A DNA stretch of 64,000 bases from Xenococcaceae cyanobacterium MO_167.B27 (GCA_030065935.1 JASJCP010000005.1:29237-93236); one strand, 5' to 3'. Counted from the first letter of the stretch, positions 35,367-44,798 are shown. The notes: generated from the letters alone by a model not told the origin. Made by a program: numbers and translations.

Positions 35367-35594
35367 GACAGAAAAAGTTTTTAAGCTTTAAAAGGGTTTT
35401 GATTACTATAAAACTATCGCCACATTGCTATGACTGCATCATTAATTTACAGATTTACCTGTGTTCAACGATAGTTTTTGGCTGTTACCACATTCCATAG
35501 TCAGAAAAGCGATCTTCTTAAGTTTTTCCAGATTTTTGGGAACTATATCAATATGACATCAATATGACTGCTAAAAATTTCAGTACTGGAGGTA

Positions 35595-36350
35595 ATGGAG
35601 TTGGGAGTGATTTATATTGGCGATCGCGGAGTGGGCAAAACTCACTTGGCTATGGAGTTAGCCAATCCTAAATGTAACTATGTCAAGGTAAATTATCCTG
35701 ACTACGATGTTCTTAAATCTAATTTATATATTGAAGACGAGGGAAGAACGAGAGCAACTGGATATGATAAGGCAACTTATGATGAATACTTAGAAATCCA
35801 AGTACAGCTTCCAACAGGTTATAAACAGATAACTCTAGATTGGATCGATACTCCAGGGGAGATTTGGCGCAAAAGCTGGCGAGAAAACCAACCAAAGCAA
35901 TGGCAAAGTTTTTTAGAGACTATTCGTAGTAGTGAAGGAATTATGCTTCTTCTTCCTCCCTATCGGGAAATTATCAAATCGGAGTTTAATCCTGAAACTT
36001 TTATTACCCAACAACAGTGGTGCAATCGCTTTAGTCGTTGGGTAGATTTTTTTCGCCAAGATTGTCCTAAAATTCGTCATTTAATTCTATGTCTAAACAA
36101 AGCAGACTTATTTTGCAACTTAGATCAAGAAGCTTCTAAATTAGCATACAGCCCTCATCGTTCTCAGTTAAATTGGCAACAAAGAAATACTTATGTTTCG
36201 CAAAAGTTCTTTCGTCCAATACAGCAACAAATTAAACAATTAGATAAAAGTATTTCTGGTCTATCAGTTCGCTATTTTATCACTAGCATTCATCATCGTT
36301 CTTTATTAGAGCTACCCTGGATTTATTTGGGTAGCTTTTTAGCAAAATAG
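35595..36350 (+). CDS. P-loop GTPase-like protein, first of three in the cassette
   Basis: 251 residues. Walker A GDRGVGKTH (~9-17), switch/Walker B LDWIDTPGE (~94-102) and base motif NKAD (~170) identify a TRAFAC-type small GTPase. It is more divergent from the other two than they are from each other. An SD-like GGAGG lies very close to the ATG (2-nt gap). The last codons form a terminator-like hairpin. It opens a run of same-strand genes extending to 60.3 kb. I infer a regulatory GTPase of the Double-GTPase kind described with GAP1 proteins in predicted bacterial conflict systems. Confidence 0.8.
   Translation: MELGVIYIGDRGVGKTHLAMELANPKCNYVKVNYPDYDVLKSNLYIEDEGRTRATGYDKATYDEYLEIQVQLPTGYKQITLDWIDTPGEIWRKSWRENQPKQWQSFLETIRSSEGIMLLLPPYREIIKSEFNPETFITQQQWCNRFSRWVDFFRQDCPKIRHLILCLNKADLFCNLDQEASKLAYSPHRSQLNWQQRNTYVSQKFFRPIQQQIKQLDKSISGLSVRYFITSIHHRSLLELPWIYLGSFLAK
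36310..36340 (+). terminator. Terminator-like hairpin inside the 3' end of the first GTPase gene
   Basis: AGCTACCC (36310-36317) pairs perfectly with GGGTAGCT (36329-36336), followed by TTTT. It overlaps the final ~14 codons, before the stop, so it could attenuate transcription into the downstream genes. Confidence 0.6.
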
Positions 36351-36363
36351 AGGAAAAATTAAT

Positions 36364-37185
36364 ATGGGAAATATTTGTGTTATTGGGCCTAGAGCTTCTG
36401 GGAAAACAACTTATTTAGCAGCTTTGGCTTATTGGGAAAACCATCAAATTCAGAAAAAAAAGGGTAAAAGCTTTCACGTACAACCTTTAAATGACGAGTC
36501 GAGAAATTTGGCAGAAAAAGCTGAAGACATAATTCTACAAGGATTATCAGTGGAACCAACTGTGATTGGTGATGCTATTCAAACAGTAGATGATTTAGAT
36601 TATTACTCTTTTAAAATTGAAGCAAAACAAGGTCTTTTAAATCTGCGTCAAACAATTCAGCTTAACGCTAGAGACTACCCAGGGGAAGTATTTGAAAAAA
36701 TAGCTGAACCTAATTTATCGGATTCAATACACGAAGAATTTGTCAACGAATGTTTGATGAAAGATGTAGTCGGATGCTTGATTTTGTTAACTGGATGGGA
36801 ACCAGGAACAGATCGATTTTATAAGCGAGTAATGAATCGATTTATTGAGTTAATGGACAATCGCGATCGCTTAAAAGATTTAAGACTAGCTGTAGCAATG
36901 AGTAAATGCGAACGAGGAGAACTTTGGCCTGGAAGAATCGATCCAGAAAATGATTTATTTGGAGTTCATTTACCTAAAACTAAAGCAACTTTACGAGAAA
37001 AAATACCGCCCAAAAACTTGCGTTTTTATGCCATTTCTACCTTTGGGGTATTACGGCGTACCGATCCTCGTCCTAATCGCATAGATGACCAGGGTAAATC
37101 AGGTCGTGCTTCGGTAATTAGAGATGGAAACAGATGGCGACCATATAACGAGATCGAACCTTTGTATTGGTTAAGTAGGGGATAA
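36364..37185 (+). CDS. P-loop GTPase-like protein, second of three
   Basis: 273 residues. Walker A GPRASGKTTY (~8-17), Walker B-like ARDYPGE (~103-109) and SKCE in the place of NKxD (~179-182). The C-terminus IRDGNRWRPYNEIEPLYWL matches the end of the third GTPase (IKNPRRWRPFGLVAPIYWL), and the order of elements is the same, so they are paralogues. Starts 13 bp after the first GTPase. Change of NKxD to SKCE is common in divergent TRAFAC clades and makes guanine specificity uncertain. Confidence 0.8.
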   Translation: MGNICVIGPRASGKTTYLAALAYWENHQIQKKKGKSFHVQPLNDESRNLAEKAEDIILQGLSVEPTVIGDAIQTVDDLDYYSFKIEAKQGLLNLRQTIQLNARDYPGEVFEKIAEPNLSDSIHEEFVNECLMKDVVGCLILLTGWEPGTDRFYKRVMNRFIELMDNRDRLKDLRLAVAMSKCERGELWPGRIDPENDLFGVHLPKTKATLREKIPPKNLRFYAISTFGVLRRTDPRPNRIDDQGKSGRASVIRDGNRWRPYNEIEPLYWLSRG

Positions 37186-37191
37186 AAAATA

Positions 37192-38082
37192 ATGTTTGGC
37201 TGGCTTAAGAACAACAAAGAAACTCAAGAGATTAATGATGAAAGTGCAGTAATACGGGTAATTGGCGATCGCGGTTCGGGAAAAACTGCATACATGGCAT
37301 CAATGGCATATTGGCCCAATGCTAATCCTGACAGTCCCGTACAGTCGATTATTCCGATTAACGATGAGGCAAACGAACTGATTGCCCAAGCACAAAATAT
37401 CTTGGAACAGGGGTTACAGTTAGAACCTACTGACCTTGATGCCTCTGTCATGGATGTAAAAGATTACACCCTCAGTATTACTCTTAAAGATCGTTTTGCT
37501 GTATTTCGTTCCCAAATGCTCAAGCTAAATATTAGCTGCAAAGATTATGCTGGTGAGTTTTTTAGCGATCTGATTCATAAAGTGGGGGATTCTCGTTTAG
37601 AAGACTATTTAGAAGATTGCTTAGAAGCTACGGGAATTCTCTTTCTCTTGGATGGCACGACTCATCGCAAAGATTCGGAATATGCCAACGGTTTAGATAA
37701 ATTCTTGATGGCGTTGGATCGCAGCGATTTAGACGGGAAGCACAGACGCATCGCTTTGGTAATGACTAAGTGCGAACAGTCAGAATTATGGATTAATCGT
37801 CATAAACCAAAAGAACTGGCGATGAAGCGTTTTCCTCAAGTCCATAGAAAGCTACAAACCTGGTCGCAAACTACAGGGGGCGAAGTGAGCTATTTTACTA
37901 CTTCTGCTTTTGGGATGTTAGGCAATCAGTTTCCCGAACCTAATGCTAAAAAATTAAGTCGCGATCGCAATGGGACTACTTCTGTCATTAAAAATCCCAG
38001 ACGTTGGCGACCTTTCGGTTTAGTTGCACCTATTTACTGGCTTTGTACGGGTCAACATCACAAGGAATTGGTTAAGGGGTAG
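37192..38082 (+). CDS. P-loop GTPase-like protein, third of three
   Basis: 296 residues. Walker A GDRGSGKTAY (~26-35), CKDYAGEF in the Walker B position (~118) and TKCE (~201). Paralogue of the preceding gene, 6 bp downstream. Stop lies at the edge of a heptamer repeat block. Three GTPases in tandem suggest a hetero-oligomer or a stepwise switch. Confidence 0.8.
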   Translation: MFGWLKNNKETQEINDESAVIRVIGDRGSGKTAYMASMAYWPNANPDSPVQSIIPINDEANELIAQAQNILEQGLQLEPTDLDASVMDVKDYTLSITLKDRFAVFRSQMLKLNISCKDYAGEFFSDLIHKVGDSRLEDYLEDCLEATGILFLLDGTTHRKDSEYANGLDKFLMALDRSDLDGKHRRIALVMTKCEQSELWINRHKPKELAMKRFPQVHRKLQTWSQTTGGEVSYFTTSAFGMLGNQFPEPNAKKLSRDRNGTTSVIKNPRRWRPFGLVAPIYWLCTGQHHKELVKG

Positions 38083-38214
38083 GAGTCAGGAGACAGGAGA
38101 CAGGAGTCAGGAGACAGGAGACAGGAGTCAGGAGGCAGGAGACAGGAGGCAGGAGTTAAGAGACAGAAGACAGGAGGCAGGAGTTAAGAGACAGAAGACA
38201 GGATTCAGGATTTA
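38083..38214. repeat. Heptamer tandem repeat block A (CAGGAGT type)
   Basis: Tandem 7-mers CAGGAGT, CAGGAGA, CAGGAGG and CAGAAGA directly after the third GTPase. STRR-type repeat; the frames it contains are artefacts. Confidence 0.85.
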
Positions 38215-38262
38215 GTGGTATCTGCGCAAGGCTTGAGTTTGTATAGGAATTAGGAGTTAACA

Positions 38263-38637
38263 ATGACAATGAAAAGAGAACCAGCGAAAACTTTTAAGGA
38301 TTTGGTTGTGTGGCAGAAGGCTCATCAGTTTGTTCTGGATGTCTATCGATTAAGTAATGGTTTTCCTAAAACTGAAATTTACGGCTTAACTTCTCAGTTA
38401 AAACGTGCTGCGATTTCTATTGCAGCTAATATCGCTGAGGGTTTCAAAAAGAGAGGATTGGCTGACAAATTACGCTTTTTGAATATCGCCCAAGGTTCAC
38501 TTGAGGAATGTCGTTATTATCTCATTCTGGCGCAAGACTTAGAGTATGGAAATACTAGAAAAATATCTTTTCTTCTAGAGGAGGTTAGTAAATTACTCGA
38601 AGCATATTCCAACAGTATTCGACAGAAAAACTCTTGA
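38263..38637 (+). CDS. Four-helix-bundle protein (23S rRNA intervening-sequence / Avd-like family)
   Basis: 124 residues with the family signatures KDLVVWQKAHQFVLDVYRLS, LTSQLKRAAISIAANIAEG and FLNIAQGSLEECRYYL. Members form pentameric four-helix bundles; one branch (Avd) assists diversity-generating retroelements, while most have no known job and often sit near mobile DNA. No reverse transcriptase or template repeat is visible here. It is isolated between two heptamer-repeat blocks inside the GTPase cassette, which suggests that it arrived with them or is tolerated cargo. Confidence 0.88.
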   Translation: MTMKREPAKTFKDLVVWQKAHQFVLDVYRLSNGFPKTEIYGLTSQLKRAAISIAANIAEGFKKRGLADKLRFLNIAQGSLEECRYYLILAQDLEYGNTRKISFLLEEVSKLLEAYSNSIRQKNS

Positions 38638-38641
38638 AGTT

Positions 38642-39012
38642 AGAATTTAGAATCCAGAATCCAGAATCCAGAATCCAGAATCCAGAATCCAGAACCATAA
38701 TTCCTCAATTCTGAGTCCTAACTCCTGAGTCCTAACTCCTAACTCCTAACTCCTGACTCCTGAATTCTGACTCCTAACTCCTGAATTCTGACTCGGTGAC
38801 TCCTAACTCCTGAATCCTAACTCCTAACTCCTGAATTCTGACTCGGTGACTCCTGACTCCTAACTCCTGAATTCTGACTCGGTGACTCCTAACTCCTGAA
38901 TCCTAACTCCTAACTCCTGACTCGGTGACTCCTGAATCCTAACTCCTGAGTCCTAACTCCTAACTCCTAACTCCTAACTCCTAACTCCTGAGTCCTAACT
39001 CCTGACTCCTAT
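38642..39012. repeat. Heptamer tandem repeat block B, with an internal orientation switch
   Basis: About 55 bp of AGAATCC-type heptamers (38642-38696) followed by about 310 bp of the opposite orientation (CTAACTC, CTGAATT, CTGACTC plus the 8-mer CGGTGACT). The switch could make a long imperfect stem in RNA or DNA. Non-coding. Confidence 0.85.
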
Positions 39013-39047
39013 TTCTCTAAACAAAACTAAGGTTAATCGTTATACCA

Positions 39048-41255
39048 ATGACAATATACATTCACGAATTTAGTACGGGTATCCAAGCGGAAAAAACGGC
39101 GGATGGAGGTTGGGTATCCCTGGGATTTACTGGGGAATATATCAATAAAACTATTGACCCTATTCCTCGTCCGGTTCAGGAAGCTATCAGCAATCGAGAT
39201 TTTGCTGTAGCTGAAGGAGCTTCTAGTGACAAACCCGCATATATTGGTCGTGAGGTTGCTGGATATGGCTCGGAGTGGTCGGTTATAGCTGTAGTTACAA
39301 GAGGTAGGGATGACAGGGGGCGTAGTGCTTCGGTGTATCGCTATTTTTTGTCTGAGGGTTTGGGTAATCTGGGCAAGATTTTAGGTTGGCTCAATGCCCA
39401 AAAACAAGCGGGACAAAATATTATTTTTGACCCTTTTGACAGACAGATATTAGAACAACCTCACGAATACAGTGAATCTGAGCCAGATTTATCCCTACGT
39501 CCTGAACTGGAATCTTTGCTTGAGAGTCCGCCACCAATAATCATTCCCTCTGACTCTCCTTGCGCTCCTCTAATAGTCAATAAAATGGCTCATGCGATCG
39601 CAAATGGTCAACTAATTGCTTGGGGATACAACGTAGAAGCTTTGGAAGAACCAAGAGGATTTAAGGTAATTCAACCTGCTAGCACCCGCGCAGAGGATTT
39701 GTTAAAGAAAGCGATCGCATCTAAACCTAATACACCTGCACCAGTATCGGGGGAAAGAGCAATTATCTCTGCTATTAAGAGTTTGGTTATGCGGGACAGA
39801 GTGAAACCAGAACAGGTAGAAACTATTGAAAATGCTTTGGGTAATCCTCAAATCGATGATAGTTACTGGGAATCTATTTTCAAAGGACGGGGTGCGGATA
39901 AGGCTCTGAAACAGGGTATTTATAGTGCTGATATGGTGCGAATCTTGACCCTCAGAGCGATGGTTATTCCAGAGACTTTACCAGAGTATTTGGCTTGGAT
40001 AGGTAAAGAAGGAAAACAGCAAGAAAGTAAACAAGTTTCCGATACTTTTCAAGCAGAAATTAAAAAGTCTTTCAGTCAAGTTTCTGGACAAGGGACGAAT
40101 TTAATTAGCAGAGTATATCAGGGCGTTGTATCGATTATTCCCAGATTAATTAAACAGCCACAACTTTTAGATTCTATTGTCTGGTTATTAAGTTCAGACA
40201 AAGGACTATGGGGATATTTCTATTCTCGTCAGATAAAGAGTGAAATCGATAACGATCTAAGTTTAATGCGTTATTACGGACGAGGTAAACAAGGTGTAAA
40301 TTTTAAGTTAACAGGGCATAAAGAATGGCAAAAAATATTTAATGAAATAGAAGTTTATTGGCGATCTCGTTCTGGAAGTCAACCACAATATCAGCCCTTA
40401 GCAGAATTGTTTAGTCAATTAGGAAATTATCAACTTTCAGCCTTGTTTTATCATGTCTGTTCTGGAGTTGTCCCTAAAGAAGTTTTTTATAAACTTAAGC
40501 GTCGCGGTTTTCATATTCAAGTTTATGGAATTCGCGCCAAGAGAGAAATTGGTAGTCTTGAATCTTTGTATCTTAAAACAGTTGAAATTGGAGGTCAAAT
40601 TGTGCCTGTATATCTTGTAGCTATTTTGATGGCAGTTATGCTTGGATTAGGATTTGCAGGAGGTAGAGTTACTGCTGACAAACTAGAAAATAAATCTAAT
40701 ACTGAAAATATTTCTCAATCTCAGAATTCGCCTAATCCAGAAGTTGAAGAACAACCAAAATCTACAGCAGACAGAGAGTCTAATAATTCATTAGGTAACT
40801 CTGAACCCCAAGCATCAACACAAACTACACAAACACAGGTGAACGATCAACAAGAGATAAATAATTCTCTTTTAAAAGACTTCAATTCAAACAAGAGGGA
40901 TAAAGCTATGAATGAGTTTGATAGTAAAACTAAAATAGCACTTATCAATATACTTAGGGATTCCAGCAATCAAAATTCTGGTAGTTCGGAACTTAGTAAT
41001 CCATTAAACAAAGACGAAATAGTTAAGAGCCTTATAGAAATTTTGTCTAAGGATACAAACATAACTTTGAATATACCAAAATATGAAGATAATGAGCTTA
41101 TTTTTCAAGAAGAAGATAAAGAAGATTGGGTTAAAGCTATATATATATATCAAAATAGCAAGAATAATCTTAAACAATATGCTGACGGAATTATAAATAA
41201 GAATGGAAAAACTGTTCAACAATTAAAGCAAGACTTAGAAAAAAAGTTTAATTAA
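39048..41255 (+). CDS. Large membrane protein, possible GTPase-associated protein (GAP1-like)
   Basis: 735 residues. The N-terminal ~140 residues (IHEFSTGIQAEKTADGGWVS, AVVTRGRDDRGRSASVYRYF) form a distinct domain; a long helical middle follows; one membrane helix lies at ~517-540 (VYLVAILMAVMLGLGFAGG); then a Ser/Asn/Gln-rich linker and a charged helical C-terminal domain (~610-735). The N-terminal pattern, a release-from-self style SVIAVVTRGRDxxGR, and its place after three GTPases recall the GAP1 proteins that accompany Double-GTPases. This is an inference from context and memory. The membrane helix would link the cytoplasmic switch to the periplasmic lipoproteins encoded downstream. Confidence 0.6.
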   Translation: MTIYIHEFSTGIQAEKTADGGWVSLGFTGEYINKTIDPIPRPVQEAISNRDFAVAEGASSDKPAYIGREVAGYGSEWSVIAVVTRGRDDRGRSASVYRYFLSEGLGNLGKILGWLNAQKQAGQNIIFDPFDRQILEQPHEYSESEPDLSLRPELESLLESPPPIIIPSDSPCAPLIVNKMAHAIANGQLIAWGYNVEALEEPRGFKVIQPASTRAEDLLKKAIASKPNTPAPVSGERAIISAIKSLVMRDRVKPEQVETIENALGNPQIDDSYWESIFKGRGADKALKQGIYSADMVRILTLRAMVIPETLPEYLAWIGKEGKQQESKQVSDTFQAEIKKSFSQVSGQGTNLISRVYQGVVSIIPRLIKQPQLLDSIVWLLSSDKGLWGYFYSRQIKSEIDNDLSLMRYYGRGKQGVNFKLTGHKEWQKIFNEIEVYWRSRSGSQPQYQPLAELFSQLGNYQLSALFYHVCSGVVPKEVFYKLKRRGFHIQVYGIRAKREIGSLESLYLKTVEIGGQIVPVYLVAILMAVMLGLGFAGGRVTADKLENKSNTENISQSQNSPNPEVEEQPKSTADRESNNSLGNSEPQASTQTTQTQVNDQQEINNSLLKDFNSNKRDKAMNEFDSKTKIALINILRDSSNQNSGSSELSNPLNKDEIVKSLIEILSKDTNITLNIPKYEDNELIFQEEDKEDWVKAIYIYQNSKNNLKQYADGIINKNGKTVQQLKQDLEKKFN

Positions 41256-41289
41256 CAATAAAATACTAATTAAATTTTATATTTAAAAA

Positions 41290-42372
41290 ATGCGTATCTA
41301 CCTATATTTACTAGCAGGAATAACCTCAGCCCTACTCGGCTGGAATCTCGGACAAATCTTTCTTACAGATTTTGGTTTCCTACAACAATTTCCTGAGATA
41401 GTTTTGTTTCCCTGTGTTGCTATTTCTTTAGCAATTGGCATGGTGTTGAACGAAATATTTATTAGTAACCCGACTCGACCCAAACGCAGCTTCTATACGG
41501 CTCGCGTTCCCTTACTTATCGCTTTAGTACTGGGACTATTGGCGGGTTTGGTTGCAGGAGGAATATCTCAAATCCTCTTCTTACCTTCTATTCCCGTACC
41601 TACACCCATTGTGCGGTCATTAGGTTGGCTGTTGATTGGTGCTTCAGTTGGTTTGGCTGAGGGATTGACTTGGCGGTGGCACAGTACAGAAGCAGGGGAT
41701 AAAAAACGTTCCCGACATCGATTGATAGTCAGTCTCATGGGTGGGATTATTGCCAGTTTTTTAGCAGCATTACTATTTGAGTTTATTCGTAGCTCTATTA
41801 GTGAACTTCCATCTAGTTTTAAAGCTGTAGAAGACCCTTTAGGATTTACTATTCTGGGATTACTTTTAGGATTGACTTTTGGCTTATCTAACTCTCCTAG
41901 CTACATGGTTGCTCTAAGAGCAGGTGCGGGATTTGAATACACTGGAGAAATTTTTGAAGATATTGAACCTCGTCCAAGTAAAGCTGTTCCTACCTATCCC
42001 CGCATTGCCAAATCAATGCTGAGATTCATTAGCGATAGCGAAGAAGAAAAAATTGAGGAAGGATTGTCAATTCAATTGCCTTCAAAGGGAAAGCTAATCA
42101 TAGGGTCGTCACCAGAAGCTCATATTCGCATTCCTGGTCTGCCTCATATAGCAGCAAATCTGGAATTGAAAGCTCGTCAAACCAGTCTGATTCCCAACAA
42201 TCGTCATTACAGCAGTATTGAAGTTAATGGAGATCGTTTGAGTTCTCGTCGAGCCTTAATCCTTAAGCATAATGACCTGTTAACTTTCCATCCCGTGAGC
42301 CAACATGAGTCTGATGAAGAAAAATTCTATCGGTTTGTCTATTACAATCGCTTCCTCGATCCGCAAGCTTAG
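41290..42372 (+). CDS. Multi-pass membrane protein with C-terminal FHA-like domain
   Basis: 360 residues. About six glycine-rich membrane helices in the first ~215 residues (LLAGITSALLGWNLGQIF; LIALVLGLLAGLVAGGISQI; LIVSLMGGIIASFLAALLF; FTILGLLLGLTFGLSNSPS). The soluble tail (~255-355) has the beta pattern of an FHA domain (KLIIGSSPEAHIRIPGLPHI, HYSSIEVNGDRL, LKHNDLLTF), though SRHxAE is degenerate. The membrane part resembles that of the VWA protein at 48509-49957, which also ends in an FHA-like domain. It overlaps the next gene by 68 bp. Confidence 0.72.
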   Translation: MRIYLYLLAGITSALLGWNLGQIFLTDFGFLQQFPEIVLFPCVAISLAIGMVLNEIFISNPTRPKRSFYTARVPLLIALVLGLLAGLVAGGISQILFLPSIPVPTPIVRSLGWLLIGASVGLAEGLTWRWHSTEAGDKKRSRHRLIVSLMGGIIASFLAALLFEFIRSSISELPSSFKAVEDPLGFTILGLLLGLTFGLSNSPSYMVALRAGAGFEYTGEIFEDIEPRPSKAVPTYPRIAKSMLRFISDSEEEKIEEGLSIQLPSKGKLIIGSSPEAHIRIPGLPHIAANLELKARQTSLIPNNRHYSSIEVNGDRLSSRRALILKHNDLLTFHPVSQHESDEEKFYRFVYYNRFLDPQA

Positions 42373-43729
42373 TCTATCCTTGCTGATGCTCGGATGTCTA
42401 GCTAATCCTAGCTCGGGAACAACAAAAGAAGTAGAAATTATTGGTAATCCTGTTGTTGATGAAGACCGTGTAACCATCCGCGTCAAAGTCAAAGACGACA
42501 AAGGTAAACCAGTTATGGGTTTAGAACCTACAGATTTCAAGTTAAAGACAGTAAATATAGGCAAAGGCGAAAACGGAGAACAATTGACCGTCAAAAAAGA
42601 AGACTGGAAAAGTCCTGAAGAAACCATACCACCTCCAGCCTGGATTATTGTCTTGTTAGACCTTAGCGGTAGTATGAAACAGTTAGATAGTGGAGGTTCT
42701 ACTAAACTTGAAGGTGCGGTTACAGCTATTCGGGAATTTATCCAGCTTTCCGCAAAGCGTGGTGGTAATACTCAAATAGCAATCGTCCCTTTTGGCGAAT
42801 CTGGTGGAAACTGTTATCAAGATTATCCTGTCAATGAAAAGACTCTAGACAAGTTTTTTCCAGCAGGAGATTTTAAACTACAAAACTATCTTGACTATCT
42901 CGCAGGTTTAACTCCTTGTGCTGCTACCAACCTTTACCAACCTCTCGATGAAGCCATAAGATTTTTTGGTAATAAAGACGATTCTCGCTTTTATATTCCA
43001 GTACAATCTGAAGATTCAGAAGAGTCGAAAACACCAGAACCCCAACCGCGACTGTCAATTATTCTCTTGTCTGATGGCTTTCACAATAAACCCAATAAAG
43101 AACGAGACTTTGAAAGATTAACTGAGCTTTTTCAACGCAACCCAGAAATTGTCGTTCATACCCTGGGATATGGTTTGACTCCAGAGCAATTAGCTAAAAA
43201 ATACAGCAAAGAATTAAAAGAACTCGCTCAAAAAGAAAAAGACCTGATTGCGAAGAGGAGAGCTACTTCTGAGGATTCAGAAAAGGAATCAGTGACAATA
43301 CCAGTCGCGGAAATTACCGATGGGGAAAAGTTGTTAGACCAATTGGTAGCAATTGCTCCCGAAGAAGTTGTCGATCAAAAAAATTTGGCAGAAATAGCCC
43401 AACTTACGGGAGGTATTGCCGAGTTTTCGGGAGATGCTCGGGATATTGCCAAATCGCTGCAAGTATTTCTTAATTCTTTGTTGGGAGAATATGAAATTAC
43501 CTATACCGAACCCAATGCGGAGCGTGGTTCTAAGCATAGTGTAAGTGTCATCGTCGATTCTGCTGAGTCTGAAGCCAAATCTTACTCTATTGATGTTTTC
43601 GGGCGATCTCTTCCTCTACCAGTTAGACTTTCTATGATTGTCTGCACTTTTCTCTTACTAGGGTTGGGGGGAATTTTACCTTTTAGTATCTGGGCGAAGA
43701 AATTGAAATATGAGGGGGTGGAGGATTAG
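42305..43729 (+). CDS. Exported VWA-domain protein with membrane anchor
   Basis: 474 residues. A signal sequence (LSLSLLMLGCLANPSSG, lipobox-like LGC) is followed by an Ig-like segment (~35-85) and a VWA domain from ~112 with MIDAS residues DLSGSM, the Thr in CAATNLYQPL and Asp in LLSDGFHN. A charged insertion (~290-330) follows, and a C-terminal membrane helix (SMIVCTFLLLGLGGILPF). VWA domains bind partners through a metal ion. The gene starts inside the preceding one (68-bp overlap), implying coupled translation. The start could also be the ATG at 42314. Confidence 0.85.
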   Translation: MSLMKKNSIGLSITIASSIRKLSLSLLMLGCLANPSSGTTKEVEIIGNPVVDEDRVTIRVKVKDDKGKPVMGLEPTDFKLKTVNIGKGENGEQLTVKKEDWKSPEETIPPPAWIIVLLDLSGSMKQLDSGGSTKLEGAVTAIREFIQLSAKRGGNTQIAIVPFGESGGNCYQDYPVNEKTLDKFFPAGDFKLQNYLDYLAGLTPCAATNLYQPLDEAIRFFGNKDDSRFYIPVQSEDSEESKTPEPQPRLSIILLSDGFHNKPNKERDFERLTELFQRNPEIVVHTLGYGLTPEQLAKKYSKELKELAQKEKDLIAKRRATSEDSEKESVTIPVAEITDGEKLLDQLVAIAPEEVVDQKNLAEIAQLTGGIAEFSGDARDIAKSLQVFLNSLLGEYEITYTEPNAERGSKHSVSVIVDSAESEAKSYSIDVFGRSLPLPVRLSMIVCTFLLLGLGGILPFSIWAKKLKYEGVED

Positions 43730-43938
43730 GAGTCATCGAGTCAGGATTCAGGATTCAGGAGACAGAATTCAGGAGTCAGGATTTAGGATTCAGGATTCAG
43801 GATTCAGGAGTCAGGATTTAGGATTCAGGATTTAGGAGTCACCGAGTCACCGAGTCAGGATTCAGGATTCAGGATTTAGGAGTCAGGATTCAGGAGTCAG
43901 GATTTAGGAGTCAGGATTTAGGAGTCAGGATTTAGGAG
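43730..43938. repeat. Heptamer tandem repeat block C (CAGGATT/CAGGAGT)
   Basis: About 29 units, mixing CAGGATT, TAGGATT, CAGGAGT and the 8-mer CACCGAGT. Begins at the stop codon of the VWA gene and ends about 55 bp before the lipoprotein gene. Confidence 0.85.
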
Positions 43939-43993
43939 GGTTTGCGTCCGTACAGGAGTTAGATAGTAAAAATTTAGTTTTGCAATAGGTCTA

Positions 43994-44788
43994 ATGAAAT
44001 ATCGATCGCTTTGTTTATTTTTATTCCTTTTTATGGGGGGAAATGCTTGCTCGCCTAAAAACAATATTGATGTAGAGACAGTAAAGACAGTAGAGACAGT
44101 AGAAACAGTAGAAACATCTACTGGTGAATGTCCTCAAGAGCCTACAGTAACTCTTGCTCCTAGTAATGTAAAATCAATTTCTCTTAGTAGAAGAGCGATC
44201 ACAGAATCGGGAATAGTCAGCAGTAAAAAGCACATTGGCTATACTTTCACTGCTGAATCTGGTCAAAGACTAATGTATGAAACTGAAGACGAGCTTTGTT
44301 TGTGGCTCTACAGTCCTGAAAACCAACTTATCACTACTACAGAACTACCAGCAACAGGACAATATACGTTACAAGTTGCAGTAGCTAAAGGCTCTCAAAG
44401 TTTCGATTTAACGATTGGTTTAAAGACAAAACAAGTTACTCAAACCAAAAAATCTCTACCTTCATCTACAGTTTCATTCAATCCCACTTTTAGATTTAAT
44501 CAAGAAGATTTCCCTAAATATTCTTGTGGCGATCCTAAACCTAGCAATCCCAATGATTATCCTGTCAAGTTTTATCGAGTTCAAGTCCCCTATAGCGAAA
44601 CTAATTTATACAAAACTAGAGGGTATTTTTGTCGAGATGCTTTACCAACAATTAGTCATGATACTGGTGAAAAAGTAGTTCAGATTTCCTCATTTACTAA
44701 TCAAGAAAAAGCTAGAGAATTTGCTAGATTTATTAATCCTCAAATTTCAGGAGTCAAAGTAGCCTCACCCATAATAATTTATGAATAA
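43994..44788 (+). CDS. Lipoprotein with PPC-like domain and SPOR-like tail
   Basis: 264 residues. Signal peptide with lipobox GGNAC (Cys ~19), then a nine-base repeat encoding VETVKTVETVETVET, then a ~105-residue domain seen again in three neighbours: ECPQEPTVTLAP, HIGYTFTAESGQRLMYETED, LWLYSPENQ, GQYTLQVAVAKGSQSFDLTIGL. This resembles bacterial pre-peptidase C-terminal (PPC) domains, which are secreted beta-sandwiches. The C-terminal ~80 residues (KFYRVQVPY...GEKVVQISSFTNQEKAREFA) recall SPOR domains. Probably periplasmic, anchored to a membrane. Confidence 0.75.
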   Translation: MKYRSLCLFLFLFMGGNACSPKNNIDVETVKTVETVETVETSTGECPQEPTVTLAPSNVKSISLSRRAITESGIVSSKKHIGYTFTAESGQRLMYETEDELCLWLYSPENQLITTTELPATGQYTLQVAVAKGSQSFDLTIGLKTKQVTQTKKSLPSSTVSFNPTFRFNQEDFPKYSCGDPKPSNPNDYPVKFYRVQVPYSETNLYKTRGYFCRDALPTISHDTGEKVVQISSFTNQEKAREFARFINPQISGVKVASPIIIYE

Positions 44789-44798
44789 TAAATAAAAT

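Noticed and set aside
38263..38637. Diversity-generating retroelement
   Set aside because: Only an Avd-like fold is present; no reverse transcriptase, template repeat or variable C-type lectin seen.
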